From Aromatoleum petrolei (GTDB taxonomy: Bacteria; Pseudomonadota; Gammaproteobacteria; Burkholderiales; Rhodocyclaceae), in contig NZ_CP059560.1 in assembly GCF_017894385.1 (NCBI RefSeq), forward strand, positions 248,001-312,000: 64,000 nt of DNA. The letters are read 5' to 3'. Below are positions 54,642-64,000 of the stretch, piece by piece (position 1 is the stretch's first letter; each line of letters begins with the position of its first letter). The notes under the pieces were generated by a model. It did not search any database and was not told the DNA's origin. It saw nothing but the letters and a program-made list of their open reading frames with translations. Made by a program: the position numbers and the translations under genes.

Positions 54642-55256
54642 TTCACCTCGATCTACTTCATGCTCACGGCGGCCTTGTCCGGGGCGGCGATGATCGTGCT
54701 CACCACCTACATGGCCTACGGGTTTCGCCGCGCATCGATGCCCGCCACCCTGCGCGGACTGGCCGAGGGCGCCGAGCTGCCCAAGGTCTTCGCCACCCTG
54801 ATCGGCATTGCCCTGCTGATGATCCTCACCCGCTTCTGGACCGGTCTGTGGAGCAACCTCGACGGCCTTGAAGGTTTCGGCGCGCTGGTACGTCAGCCGG
54901 CGTTCCTGGCCGAGGTCGCCGTCGGTCTCGTGCTCCCCTTCATCATCTTGCTCAACCCCGCCACGCAGCGCAGCATGTCCTGGCAGCTTCTGTCAGCGGT
55001 CCTGGTGCTCGCGGCGATGTTGATCAACCGCTACGAGTTCATCATCGGCGGCCAGTTGGTGCCAATGTTCAAGGGGCAATGGACTAACAGCCTGATCACG
55101 TACACGCCCTCGGCGACCGAATGGGCCATGCTGATGCTGGGCTTCGGCATCGCGCTCTCCGGTTATGCCCTCGGCGAGCGTCTGTTCCGGCTCCATGCGG
55201 TACCCGCGTCGGCGGCCCTGGAACCTCAGCTGGAGCCGCGACTGGCTGCAGAGTGA
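54642..55256 (+). pseudogene. 5'-truncated NrfD/PsrC-type membrane subunit
   Basis: From FTSIYFMLTAALSGAAMIVL onward about 204 codons encode five or six membrane spans with signatures of the C-terminal half of NrfD-family quinol-interacting subunits (LLILTRFW-like MILTRFWTGLW, LNPATQRSMSW, LINRYEFIIGGQLVPMFKGQ). Full-length members are near 300-400 residues, so the N-terminal half is missing; homology stops exactly at the palindrome. An in-frame ATG at 54660 could still allow a 198-residue product. Such subunits anchor molybdenum oxidoreductases, and the next gene is a TorD-type chaperone for that enzyme class, so a molybdoenzyme operon has lost its front part. Confidence 0.7.
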
Positions 55257-55310
55257 ACGTCAACCGCGGCCTGGCAGATCACGCCGGACCGCAATTTTTT
55301 CGGATCTGCA

Positions 55311-56114
55311 ATGAATGACGATGTTCGCGCGGAGCTTTGGATCACCTTGGCCCGCGCCCTCATGCTGCCCCGTGATCCGGCCCTGCTGCCGGCGCTGCGC
55401 GACGCTCTGCCGGAAAGCCTCGTCGCCTTGTTGCCGGACGCCATCGACGCCGACGTGGCGGCAGCACTCGACTTGCTGACGAAGGGCTTCGGTCGCTTCG
55501 CCGATAGCCAGGCCCTGCTCGTACACTACAGCCGGTGCTTCCTGTCGCCGCCCATCCGCGTGCCGCTGAATCTTGGCCTCTACCTGGACGGCCTGCCGGG
55601 CGGTGCCGCCTTCGAGTCCCTTCAGCACTGGATGCTGGCGTATGGTGTCGTCCGCTGCGCGGATTTTCCCGAGCAGGCGGACCATCTCGGCTGCGTGCTG
55701 GAATTGCTGGCGATCATCGAGGATGCGGGCGACGTGCCCCGTGCGGCGGACTTTGCCCATGCTTTCCTGCTACCAACCCTGCCCCGCCTGGAGGAGCGTT
55801 TCGCAGCCGACGAGGATGGCGAGATCCGTGAATCCCCCTACCGGACAGTGCTGGCGCTGCTGCAGACGGCCTTGCGCGCCACACATCCGGTCCCGGCGAC
55901 GATGGCCGAACGCCGTGCGAAGTACCGCCAGAGACCGATCGGCGACGGCTGGCGGCGGTGCGGCCGCTGCGGCGCCCCGATCGCCACCGAGAAGGAGCTC
56001 GCAGTGATCGAAGCGGCCCTGCTGCGGCAGGATCTGCCCGTGGCACACCTCGACCTGTGCCCCGATTGCCGCGATGCCGCACGCGGCTGGACGAAGAGAT
56101 CGGTCTGCGGCTGA
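55311..56114 (+). CDS. TorD-type molybdoenzyme chaperone with a zinc-ribbon-like tail
   Basis: A 267-residue protein. Residues about 1-200 are the all-helical TorD/DmsD/NarJ fold (LWITLARALMLPRDPALLPA, VHYSRCFLSPPIRVPLNLGL, PEQADHLGCVLELLAIIEDA). Residues about 215-262 add a tail with CGRCGAP and CPDCRDA, two CxxC pairs that could bind zinc. TorD proteins insert the cofactor and guard export of molybdenum reductases or oxidases; none is encoded nearby, so its client has been lost or lies elsewhere. It begins 54 nt after the truncated NrfD gene. ArxC/ArxD-like or Psr/Ttr-like origins are possible. Confidence 0.78.
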   Translation: MNDDVRAELWITLARALMLPRDPALLPALRDALPESLVALLPDAIDADVAAALDLLTKGFGRFADSQALLVHYSRCFLSPPIRVPLNLGLYLDGLPGGAAFESLQHWMLAYGVVRCADFPEQADHLGCVLELLAIIEDAGDVPRAADFAHAFLLPTLPRLEERFAADEDGEIRESPYRTVLALLQTALRATHPVPATMAERRAKYRQRPIGDGWRRCGRCGAPIATEKELAVIEAALLRQDLPVAHLDLCPDCRDAARGWTKRSVCG

Positions 56115-56454
56115 ACGCGTCGCCGACCATCTGTTCGCCGCACGTCGCCCAATTCGCGGCAAACCGGGCACGTCTGCGCGGGCGACTGCGAGACACAATG
56201 ACGGTCGCAGCGCTGCTTCGACAGTGCAAGCAGCACCTTGGGCGGTTGCTCCGGGCGCGCGTCGAAGCTCGTGTCCGCATCGAGCACGCGTGGCTGACAC
56301 ACCTCGATGCGCCGCGCCGGCACGGATATGTCGATCCGCTCGGATCCGAAACGGGCCGCGAGTCGCTCGACCACGCCGCAGTCAGCGTGCGCAGCGTCAC
56401 CGACGACGACGCGCGCGGCGCCTTGCGGAATCCCTGCCACGACTTGCGCACCAT

Positions 56455-56966
56455 GCTACCGCATTGCTCATCACGGGCGAGTCCGGCGTCGGCAAGGAAC
56501 ACGTTGCGCAGTTGTTTCACCGTTATGCGACCGACAAGTCGGCACCGTTTGTCGCGGTCAATTGCGCCGCTATACCCGAAACCTTGTTCGAAGCCGAGCT
56601 GTTCAGCTACGAGCGCGGGGCGTTTACCGGCGCGGTGAAGGCGAAGCGCGGATATTTCGAGCAGGCCCAGGGGGCACCCTGTTGCTGGACGAGACCGGCG
56701 AGATGCCGCCGCACACGCAGGTAAAGCTGTTGCGAGTGCTGCAGGAGCGGAAATTGCGCAGACTCGGGGCCGAAGTCTCCGTCGAGGTGGATTTGCGTCT
56801 CGTGTGTGCCACGCATCAGGACCTGAAAGCGATGGTAGATGCCGGAACGTTCCGGGAAGACCTCTATTACCGCATTCACGTCATACATCTGCGCATTCCG
56901 CCCTTGCGGGAGCGCCCGGAAGACACTCTGGGAGAAGATGCGCCGACTTGGAATACAAGCGCATGA
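56455..56966 (+). pseudogene. Broken sigma-54 activator fragment
   Basis: The AAA+ core of a sigma-54 activator is readable in two frames: ATALLITGESGVGKEHVAQL through GAFTGAVKAKRGYFEQAQ, then, after a one-base loss in a G5 run at 56670-56674, GTLLLDETGEMPPHTQVKLL through [20 protein letters not shown]. Homology ends near 56924 and a stop comes at 56966. The N-terminal sensor domain and the C-terminal DNA-binding part are missing. Surroundings 56115-56454 and 56967-57130 hold no supported gene, although the minus strand near 56300-56440 resembles part of a HisF/HisA-type barrel. Confidence 0.8.
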
Positions 56967-57130
56967 CGAGCCGTAGCGTCCATGCGATCTTGGCGCATTC
57001 CGCGGCCGACTTCCTGGTCAGGCTCGATCAACCTCAAGTGATCGACATGAACATGTCCCGCACCTCGCGCCGAACATTGAGCTCGTCGGGTCTTCGAGAG
57101 GGGAGTCGAGATCCCCGCAATGCGGTTTGT

Positions 57131-58051
57131 TCAGGCGGTCAACGCCCGCAACCGCTCCGCCCCCTCATCCTGAAAATAGTCCAGCAGCGCCACCAGCGCG
57201 GGGGTCGGCGGGCGGCCCTCGTGCACCAGCACGTTCCACTCGCGCATCACGGGCGTTCCGATCACGTTGAGGCGCACCAGGCGTCCGGCGGCGAGTTCCA
57301 TCGCGAAACATTGGTGCGACAGGAAGGCGATACCCATGCCGGCCATCGCAGCCTGCTTTAGCGTCTCGTTGCTGCCCATCTCGTCGGCACGCACGGCACG
57401 CACGCCGTGCGCGCGCAGGAAGCGTTCGAGGTTGGCGCGCGTGCCCGAGCCCTGCTCGCGCAATAGCAGGCGCTCGCCGGCAAGCGCGCTGGGCGTCACG
57501 CGTGGGCGCCCGGCGAGCGGGTGATCGGGCGCGGCGACGAAGGACAGCGGATGCGGCGCGAACGGGATGCGGCGCAGCGGCAGTCCGCTCGGTGGCTCGC
57601 CGGTGATCGCGATATCGGCGCGCTGCTCGCGTAGCATGCGATGAACCGTCTCGCGGTTTGCCACCGTGAGACGGAAGCCGACGTCAGGGAAGCGCTGCCC
57701 GAATTCGGCCAGCAGATAGGGGACGAAGTACTCCGCGGTCGTGATCGCGGCGACCTCTATGGTGCCGGCGGGCACGTCGCGCTGCGCCTTCAACTGCACT
57801 TCGGCCAGTTCCAGCGCGTCGAGCACCGCACGGGCCTGGCGTACCAGGATCTCACCGGCGGCGGTGAGGAACACCTGTCGCCGGCCATCGACGAGCACCT
57901 CGCCGATGATCTCCTCTAGTTCCTTCAACTGCATGGACACCGCGGGCTGCGTCACATGCAACAGGTGCGCAGCCGACGTGAAGCTTCCGGAGTCGGCCAC
58001 CGCCACCAGCGCGCGCAGCTGGCGCAGTGTCAGTCGTTGCGCGAGCCTCAT
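57131..58051 (-). CDS. cbbR: CbbR, LysR-type regulator of the Calvin cycle operon
   Basis: A 306-residue LysR protein. Its start, LRQLRALVAVADSGSFTSAA then LHVTQPAVSMQLKELEE, and the effector domain (EYFVPYLLAEFGQRFPDVGF, VANRETVHRMLREQRADIAI) are typical of CbbR. It is divergent from cbbL with a 109-nt gap carrying an inverted repeat. CbbR activates cbb genes and is tuned by metabolites such as phosphoenolpyruvate or NADPH. Full length. Confidence 0.92.
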   Translation of the reverse strand: MRLAQRLTLRQLRALVAVADSGSFTSAAHLLHVTQPAVSMQLKELEEIIGEVLVDGRRQVFLTAAGEILVRQARAVLDALELAEVQLKAQRDVPAGTIEVAAITTAEYFVPYLLAEFGQRFPDVGFRLTVANRETVHRMLREQRADIAITGEPPSGLPLRRIPFAPHPLSFVAAPDHPLAGRPRVTPSALAGERLLLREQGSGTRANLERFLRAHGVRAVRADEMGSNETLKQAAMAGMGIAFLSHQCFAMELAAGRLVRLNVIGTPVMREWNVLVHEGRPPTPALVALLDYFQDEGAERLRALTA

Positions 58052-58064
58052 CAGCTTTCCTTAT

Positions 58065-58092
58065 CTCAAATCGGGAGATTATTCGATTTGAG
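58065..58092. promoter_or_regulatory. Inverted repeat in the cbbR-cbbL control region
   Basis: CTCAAATCG (58065-58073) and CGATTTGAG (58084-58092) are perfect 9-bp arms 10 nt apart. An inner ATCTC-N7-GAGAT dyad overlaps the left arm. The site is 14 nt from the cbbR start and 69 nt from cbbL, the expected place for CbbR recognition sites that repress cbbR and activate cbbL. Confidence 0.6.
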
Positions 58093-58148
58093 CTTATTAC
58101 TGCATGGCCATATTGTCCATCTCACGACAAGGGATTTGAGCCGCGTGA

Positions 58149-59627
<1,479 letters not shown>

Positions 59628-59651
59628 GCCCCCCATCCCCGGAGACAAGAC

Positions 59652-60077
59652 ATGAGAATCACCCAAGGCGCCTTTTCCTTCCTGCCCGACCTCAGCGACC
59701 GCCAGATCGCCGCGCAGATCGACTACTGCCTCGCCCAGGGGTGGGCGGTGAGCGTCGAATACACCGACGACCCGCACCCGCGCAACACCTACTGGGCGAT
59801 GTGGGGCCACCCGATGTTCGACCTGCGCGACGCCGCGGGCGTGATGGGCGAGCTCTCCGAATGCCGCGCGGTGCACGGCGGCGAGTACATCCGCATCAAC
59901 GCCTTCGACTCGACGCACGGGTGGGAGACGGTGCGCATGTCCTTCATCGTCAATCGCCCGCCCGTCGAACCCGGTTTCCGCCTCGTGCGCCAGGAAGGCG
60001 AGGGCCGCGTCGTGCGCTACACGCTCGAGAGCTACGCCGTCGCGCGCGCGCCGGAGGGCCAGCGCTACACCGCCTGA
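59652..60077 (+). CDS. cbbS: RuBisCO small subunit, red-type
   Basis: A 141-residue small subunit: [20 protein letters not shown], the conserved [20 protein letters not shown] and, at the end, [16 protein letters not shown]. The C-terminal extension (to RYTA) forms the beta-hairpins typical of red-type small subunits that line the central pore. It begins 24 nt after cbbL. Confidence 0.96.
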   Translation: MRITQGAFSFLPDLSDRQIAAQIDYCLAQGWAVSVEYTDDPHPRNTYWAMWGHPMFDLRDAAGVMGELSECRAVHGGEYIRINAFDSTHGWETVRMSFIVNRPPVEPGFRLVRQEGEGRVVRYTLESYAVARAPEGQRYTA

Positions 60078-60158
60078 ACCACGCAGGAACGCGCCGCATC
60101 GACGGCGCGCCGCGCCCCCGCCCCAGGAACCCCGAGTCCACGCGAGGAGACACGCACG

Positions 60159-61148
60159 ATGAACGCCGTCGACCGGCAGGCCCCGGACCTACCAGAGAAC
60201 ATGCCGGAAACGGTGGACCTCGCCGCCGAGTACCGCGAGGCGGGCGTCGCCGAGGTGCTCGACGGCCTCGACCGCGAGCTGGTCGGGCTCGTGCCCGTGA
60301 AGCGCCGTGTGCGCGAGATCGCCGCCTTGCTGCTGGTCGACCGCGCGCGGCGCAGGATCGGCCTCGCGACCGAGCCGCCGTCGCTGCACATGAGCTTCAC
60401 CGGCAACCCCGGCACCGGCAAGACCACCGTCGCACTGCGCATCGCCCAGATCCTGCAGTGCCTCGGCTATGTGCGGCGCGGCCACGTCGTCGCGGTGACG
60501 CGCGACGATCTCGTCGGCCAGTACATCGGCCACACCGCACCGAAGACGAAGGAAGTGCTCAAGCGCGCGATGGGCGGCGTGTTGTTCATCGACGAAGCCT
60601 ACTACCTGTACCGGCCCGAGAACGAGAAGGACTACGGCCAGGAGGCGATCGAGATCCTGCTGCAGGTGATGGAGAACCAGCGCGACGACCTCGTGGTCGT
60701 GCTCGCCGGCTACGCGGACCGCATGGAGCGCTTCTTCGAGTCGAACCCGGGGCTGAAGTCGCGCATTGCGCACCACATCGACTTCCCCGATTACACCAAC
60801 GGCGAGCTCGCGGATATCGCCGAGAAGCTGCTCGCGCAGTGGAACTACCGCTTCGACGTCGGCGCGCGACACGCCTTCGACGAATACATCGCGCGGCGTC
60901 GCGCCAAGCCGCACTTCGCCAATGCGCGCAGCGTGCGCAACGCCCTCGACCGCATGCGGCTACGCCAGGCCCTGCGCCTGTTCGAGGCCGGCGCCACGGT
61001 CGACGCGGCAGCGCTCACCACCCTCACTGAGGCCGACGTCCGTGCGAGCAGCCATTTCCACACCCCCGCACGGACCGCCAACACCCCCGACCTGGCCCCT
61101 GCCGACGAGCTCGACCCCGAGCGCGCCGCGGACCGCATCGACTACTGA
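60159..61148 (+). CDS. cbbX: CbbX, AAA+ RuBisCO activase of the red type
   Basis: A 329-residue AAA+ protein with Walker A GNPGTGKT at 82-89, the pore-loop [11 protein letters not shown], Walker [14 protein letters not shown] and the arginine-finger region [20 protein letters not shown]. It remodels red-type RuBisCO inhibited by sugar phosphates, pulling on the CbbL C-terminus. It has the standard place after cbbS (81-nt gap). The last 30 residues ([14 protein letters not shown]) are a variable acidic tail. Confidence 0.95.
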   Translation: MNAVDRQAPDLPENMPETVDLAAEYREAGVAEVLDGLDRELVGLVPVKRRVREIAALLLVDRARRRIGLATEPPSLHMSFTGNPGTGKTTVALRIAQILQCLGYVRRGHVVAVTRDDLVGQYIGHTAPKTKEVLKRAMGGVLFIDEAYYLYRPENEKDYGQEAIEILLQVMENQRDDLVVVLAGYADRMERFFESNPGLKSRIAHHIDFPDYTNGELADIAEKLLAQWNYRFDVGARHAFDEYIARRRAKPHFANARSVRNALDRMRLRQALRLFEAGATVDAAALTTLTEADVRASSHFHTPARTANTPDLAPADELDPERAADRIDY

Positions 61149-61166
61149 TCGCCACGGGAGTCCGCC

Positions 61167-62240
61167 ATGTTCGACATCGAACGCACCACCCTCACCGAAT
61201 ACCTCATCGCGCAGCGCCGCCGCCATCCCGGAGCGACCGGCGAATTCAACGCGCTGATCCTGCAGCTCGCGCAGGCCTGCAAGGCCATCTCGCGCGCGGT
61301 CGCACACGGCGCGCTGGGCGGCGTGCTCGGCTCGCTCGACAGCGAGAACGTGCAGGGTGAGACGCAGAAAACGCTGGACGTGCTGGCCGACCGCATCTTC
61401 CTGCGCGCAACCCACTGGGGCGGCGAGCTCGCCGGCATGGTTTCCGAGGAGAACGACGCACCGATCGCGTTGCCCCCGGGCGGCGCGCGTGGCAAGTACC
61501 TGCTGGTGTTCGATCCGCTCGACGGCTCCTCCAACATCGACGTGAATGTCGCAGTCGGCTCGATCTTTTCGATCCTGCGCGCACCGCTGCCGGGCACCGA
61601 CGCCCAACCCGAGGACTTTCTGCAGCCGGGCACCGAGCAGGTCGCGGCCGGCTACGCGATCTACGGCCCCTCGACCATGCTGGTGCTGACGGTCGGCAAC
61701 GGCGTTGCGGGCTTCACCTTCGACCCGATCCTCGGCGAGTTCTTCCTGACCCATCCGGAACTGCGCATTCCGGAGCGGACGCGCGAGTTCGCGATCAATG
61801 CGTCGAACGCCCGTTTCTGGGAGCCACCGGTGCGTCGCTATGTCGACGAGTGCCTTGCCGGGCGCAGCGGGCCGCGCGATGCCGACTTCAACATGCGCTG
61901 GATCGCCTCGCTGGTGGCCGAGACGCACCGCATCCTGATGCGTGGCGGCGTGTTCCTCTACCCGCGCGACCGCAAGGATCCCGCCAAGCCCGGCCGGCTG
62001 CGCCTGCTCTACGAATGCAATCCGATCGGGATGATCGTCGAACAGGCCGGCGGGCGGGCCTCGACCGGCGAACGACCGGTGCTGGAGGTGCAGCCCGAGC
62101 GCCTGCACCAGCGCATCGGCTTCGTCTTCGGCTCGCGCGAGGAGGTCGCGCGCATCGAGCGCTACCACCGCGAGCCGGCCCCGTCCGATCCCGGCGAGCC
62201 GCCCTTGTTCCACACGCGCAGCCTGTTCCGGCAGAACTGA
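61167..62240 (+). CDS. cbbF: Class I fructose-1,6-bisphosphatase
   Basis: A 357-residue phosphatase of class I. Metal-binding segments include MVSEENDAPI and the FDPLDGSSNIDVNVAVGSIF motif; GTEQVAAGYAIYGPSTMLVL and the substrate-binding LYECNPIGMIVEQAGG follow. It regenerates fructose 6-phosphate in the Calvin cycle. It starts 18 nt after cbbX and 25 nt before the phosphoribulokinase gene. Confidence 0.94.
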   Translation: MFDIERTTLTEYLIAQRRRHPGATGEFNALILQLAQACKAISRAVAHGALGGVLGSLDSENVQGETQKTLDVLADRIFLRATHWGGELAGMVSEENDAPIALPPGGARGKYLLVFDPLDGSSNIDVNVAVGSIFSILRAPLPGTDAQPEDFLQPGTEQVAAGYAIYGPSTMLVLTVGNGVAGFTFDPILGEFFLTHPELRIPERTREFAINASNARFWEPPVRRYVDECLAGRSGPRDADFNMRWIASLVAETHRILMRGGVFLYPRDRKDPAKPGRLRLLYECNPIGMIVEQAGGRASTGERPVLEVQPERLHQRIGFVFGSREEVARIERYHREPAPSDPGEPPLFHTRSLFRQN

Positions 62241-62265
62241 TTTCTCATCGCCACAGGGGGACGAC

Positions 62266-63141
62266 ATGTCCGAACGCCATCCCATCGTCGCCATCACCGG
62301 TTCATCCGGGGCCGGCACCAGCACCGTGCAGCGCACCTTCGAGGAAATTTTCCGGCGCGAGGGGGTCAGCGCCGCGGTCGTCGAGGGCGACAGCTTCCAT
62401 GCCTTCGACCGCGCCGAAATGCGCAAGCGCCTGGCCGAACTCGAAGGGGTTCCGAACAACCACTTCAGCCACTTCGGCGAGGAGGCCAACCTGTTCGCGG
62501 AACTCGAAGAACTCTTTCGCAGCTACGCCGAAACGGGGCGCGGGCTGCGCCGCAAGTACCTGCACAGCGCCGAGGAGGCCGAGCCCTACCGCCAGCCGCC
62601 GGGCACCTTCACGGCGTGGGAGGAGATTCCGGCCGGCAGTGACCTGCTGTTCTACGAAGGCCTGCACGGTGCGGTCGTGACCGAAGCCGTCGACGTCGCG
62701 AAGCACCCCGATCTGCTAATCGGCGTCGTGCCAGTGGTCAATCTCGAATGGATCCAGAAGCTGCACCGCGACAAGAGCACGCGCGGCTACTCGACCGAAG
62801 CCGTCACCGACACCATCCTGCGCCGCATGCACGACTACGTGCATTACATCACCCCGCAGTTCGCGCGCACCCACGTGAATTTCCAACGCGTGCCGATGGT
62901 GGACACTTCCAACCCCTTCATCGCGCGGGCCGTGCCCACCGCCGACGAGAGCATGGTCGTGATCCGCTTCGCCAACCCCAAGGGCATCGACTTCCCCTAC
63001 CTGCAGAACATGATCCACGGAAGCTTCATGAGCCGCGCCAACACCATCGTCGTGCCCGGCGGAAAGATGGAACTGGCGATGCAACTGATCTTCACTCCCT
63101 TCATCTGGCGCCTCATCGAGCGCCGCAAAAAGGTGCTGTGA
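62266..63141 (+). CDS. cbbP: Phosphoribulokinase
   Basis: A 291-residue kinase of the bacterial class I (proteobacterial) type with the P-loop [17 protein letters not shown], the Asp/His/Arg substrate region [12 protein letters not shown] and [12 protein letters not shown], and the effector-site stretch [17 protein letters not shown]-like ([20 protein letters not shown]). It makes ribulose 1,5-bisphosphate from ribulose 5-phosphate and ATP. Its presence next to RuBisCO confirms a working Calvin cycle operon. Confidence 0.95.
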   Translation: MSERHPIVAITGSSGAGTSTVQRTFEEIFRREGVSAAVVEGDSFHAFDRAEMRKRLAELEGVPNNHFSHFGEEANLFAELEELFRSYAETGRGLRRKYLHSAEEAEPYRQPPGTFTAWEEIPAGSDLLFYEGLHGAVVTEAVDVAKHPDLLIGVVPVVNLEWIQKLHRDKSTRGYSTEAVTDTILRRMHDYVHYITPQFARTHVNFQRVPMVDTSNPFIARAVPTADESMVVIRFANPKGIDFPYLQNMIHGSFMSRANTIVVPGGKMELAMQLIFTPFIWRLIERRKKVL

Positions 63142-63146
63142 AGCCT

Positions 63147-63170
63147 GCTCCCTCCCCTTCAAGGGGAGGA
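63147..63170. repeat. Small palindromic repeat, copy 2
   Basis: GCTCCCTCCCCTTCAAGGGG followed by AGGA: arms CCTCCCCTT (63151-63159) and AAGGGGAGG (63161-63169) are perfect with a 1-nt centre. It lies in the 93-nt gap between prk and the transketolase gene. A close variant occurs at 21787-21811. Confidence 0.65.
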
Positions 63171-63234
63171 GCGACGGTGCCGCCGCCAATCGCCCTGATC
63201 TGCTCAATCCGACCGACCTTATCTGGAGATCCGC

Positions 63235-64000
63235 CCGTGAACATGAGACTCGAATCGCCGGCCCTCGATTCGACCGCGCTCGACCGGCAATGCGCCCACG
63301 CACTGCGTTTTCTCGCGATCGACGCCGTCGAGCAGGCCAACTCCGGCCACCCCGGCATGCCCATGGGCATGGCGGAGATCGCGGTCGCGCTGTGGCGCCG
63401 CCACCTGCGGCACGACCCGGCGGCCCCGAACTGGCCCGACCGCGACCGCTTCGTGCTCTCGAACGGCCACGGCTCGATGCTGCTCTATGCGCTTCTGCAT
63501 CTCACCGGCTACGACCTGCCGCTCGACGAACTCAAGCGCTTCCGCCAGCTCCACTCGAAGACCCCCGGCCACCCCGAACACGGCCTCACGCCCGGCGTCG
63601 AGACCACCACCGGCCCGCTCGGCCAGGGTTTCGCCAACGCGGTCGGCATGGCCTTCGCCGAGCGACAACTCGCGCGCGAGTTCAACCGCCCGGAGCAGGC
63701 TATCGTCGACCACCGCACCTGGGTCTTCCTCGGCGACGGATGCCTGATGGAAGGCGTGAGCCACGAGGCCGCTTCCTTCGCCGGCGGGCAACGGCTTTCC
63801 AAGCTCATCGCGTTGTGGGACGACAACCGCATCTCGATCGACGGCGACGTCACCGGCTGGTTCACCGACGACACACCGGCACGTTTCCGCGCCTACGGCT
63901 GGAACGTCATCGAGCGCATCGACGGGCACGACGTCGAGGCCGTCGAACGCGCGATCCGCGAAGCCCTCGCGAACGCCGAGAACGACATGGGCCCGACCCT
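63235..64000 (+). CDS. cbbT: Transketolase, 3' end beyond the window
   Basis: 255 codons are present and the frame is open at the window end. I prefer the GTG at 63235, with GGAG 8 nt upstream; ATG 63241 is two codons later. The thiamine-diphosphate enzyme is recognised by [20 protein letters not shown], then [45 protein letters not shown] and the diphosphate-binding LGDGCLMEG...[10 protein letters not shown] pattern. It performs the two-carbon transfers of the Calvin cycle. Confidence 0.95.

Overview
The window is about 64 kb of GC-rich DNA (roughly two thirds G+C by eye) that reads like a betaproteobacterial chromosome of the Azoarcus/Aromatoleum/Thauera type (Rhodocyclales). This guess rests on three things: a complete phenylacetyl-CoA epoxidase (paa) cluster linked to a branched-chain-type ABC transporter, a red-type form I RuBisCO operon, and protein signatures typical of that group. 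No rRNA, tRNA, CRISPR array or intact mobile element was found.

Layout. 1-4297: the end of a cupin protein, a gamma-class carbonic anhydrase-like protein, and a large tyrosinase fused to a von Willebrand factor A domain. 4294-11460: a signalling block with a lipoprotein, a FecR-TPR-beta-barrel protein and a CHASE2-cyclase on the minus strand, a divergent Crp/Fnr regulator, and a stand-alone cyclic-nucleotide-binding protein. 11731-27344: about 15.6 kb of co-directional minus-strand genes for phenylacetate catabolism, in transcription order paaA-B-C-D-E-N-K-J, then a LivJ-H-M-G-F-type transporter, then a fused enoyl-CoA hydratase/3-hydroxyacyl-CoA dehydrogenase. The LivF-type ATPase carries an N-terminal hemerythrin domain. 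27885-32573: two small c-type cytochromes, an aldehyde dehydrogenase, and a PAS histidine kinase/LuxR response regulator pair. 33024-38524: a sigma-54 activator divergent from a cytochrome bd operon (cydP-A-B-X and a YbgE-like gene), with a perfect FNR/ANR-type box in the divergent region, followed by an OsmC protein.

38864-45649: a fatty-acid beta-oxidation operon (fadN-type multifunctional protein, thiolase, acyl-CoA dehydrogenase) divergent from an AraC regulator. A 3' remnant of an acyl-CoA ligase lies between them. 45647-53230: an IS3-family remnant, then HflX, an ABC-F ATPase, an unrecognised conserved-looking protein, a RIO1-type kinase, a YcaC-type hydrolase and a pirin. 53375-57130: a LysR regulator, then a decayed segment with a perfect 42-nt palindrome at the broken edge of an NrfD-type membrane subunit, a TorD-type chaperone, and a frameshifted sigma-54 activator fragment. 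57131-64000: cbbR divergent from cbbL-cbbS-cbbX-fbp-prk-tkt, the Calvin cycle operon, cut by the window end.

How it fits together. The gene set suits a facultative anaerobe that takes up and activates aromatic acids, degrades them through the oxygen-dependent paa route, respires at low oxygen with cytochrome bd, runs beta-oxidation, and can fix CO2. The least ordinary items are the tyrosinase-VWA fusion, the hemerythrin-LivF fusion, the FecR-TPR-barrel/CHASE2-cyclase module with overlapping divergent start codons, and the 42-nt palindrome at the truncated NrfD gene. Gene boundaries were set by reading start codons and Shine-Dalgarno sequences. Functional calls rest on motif recognition, not on database searches.
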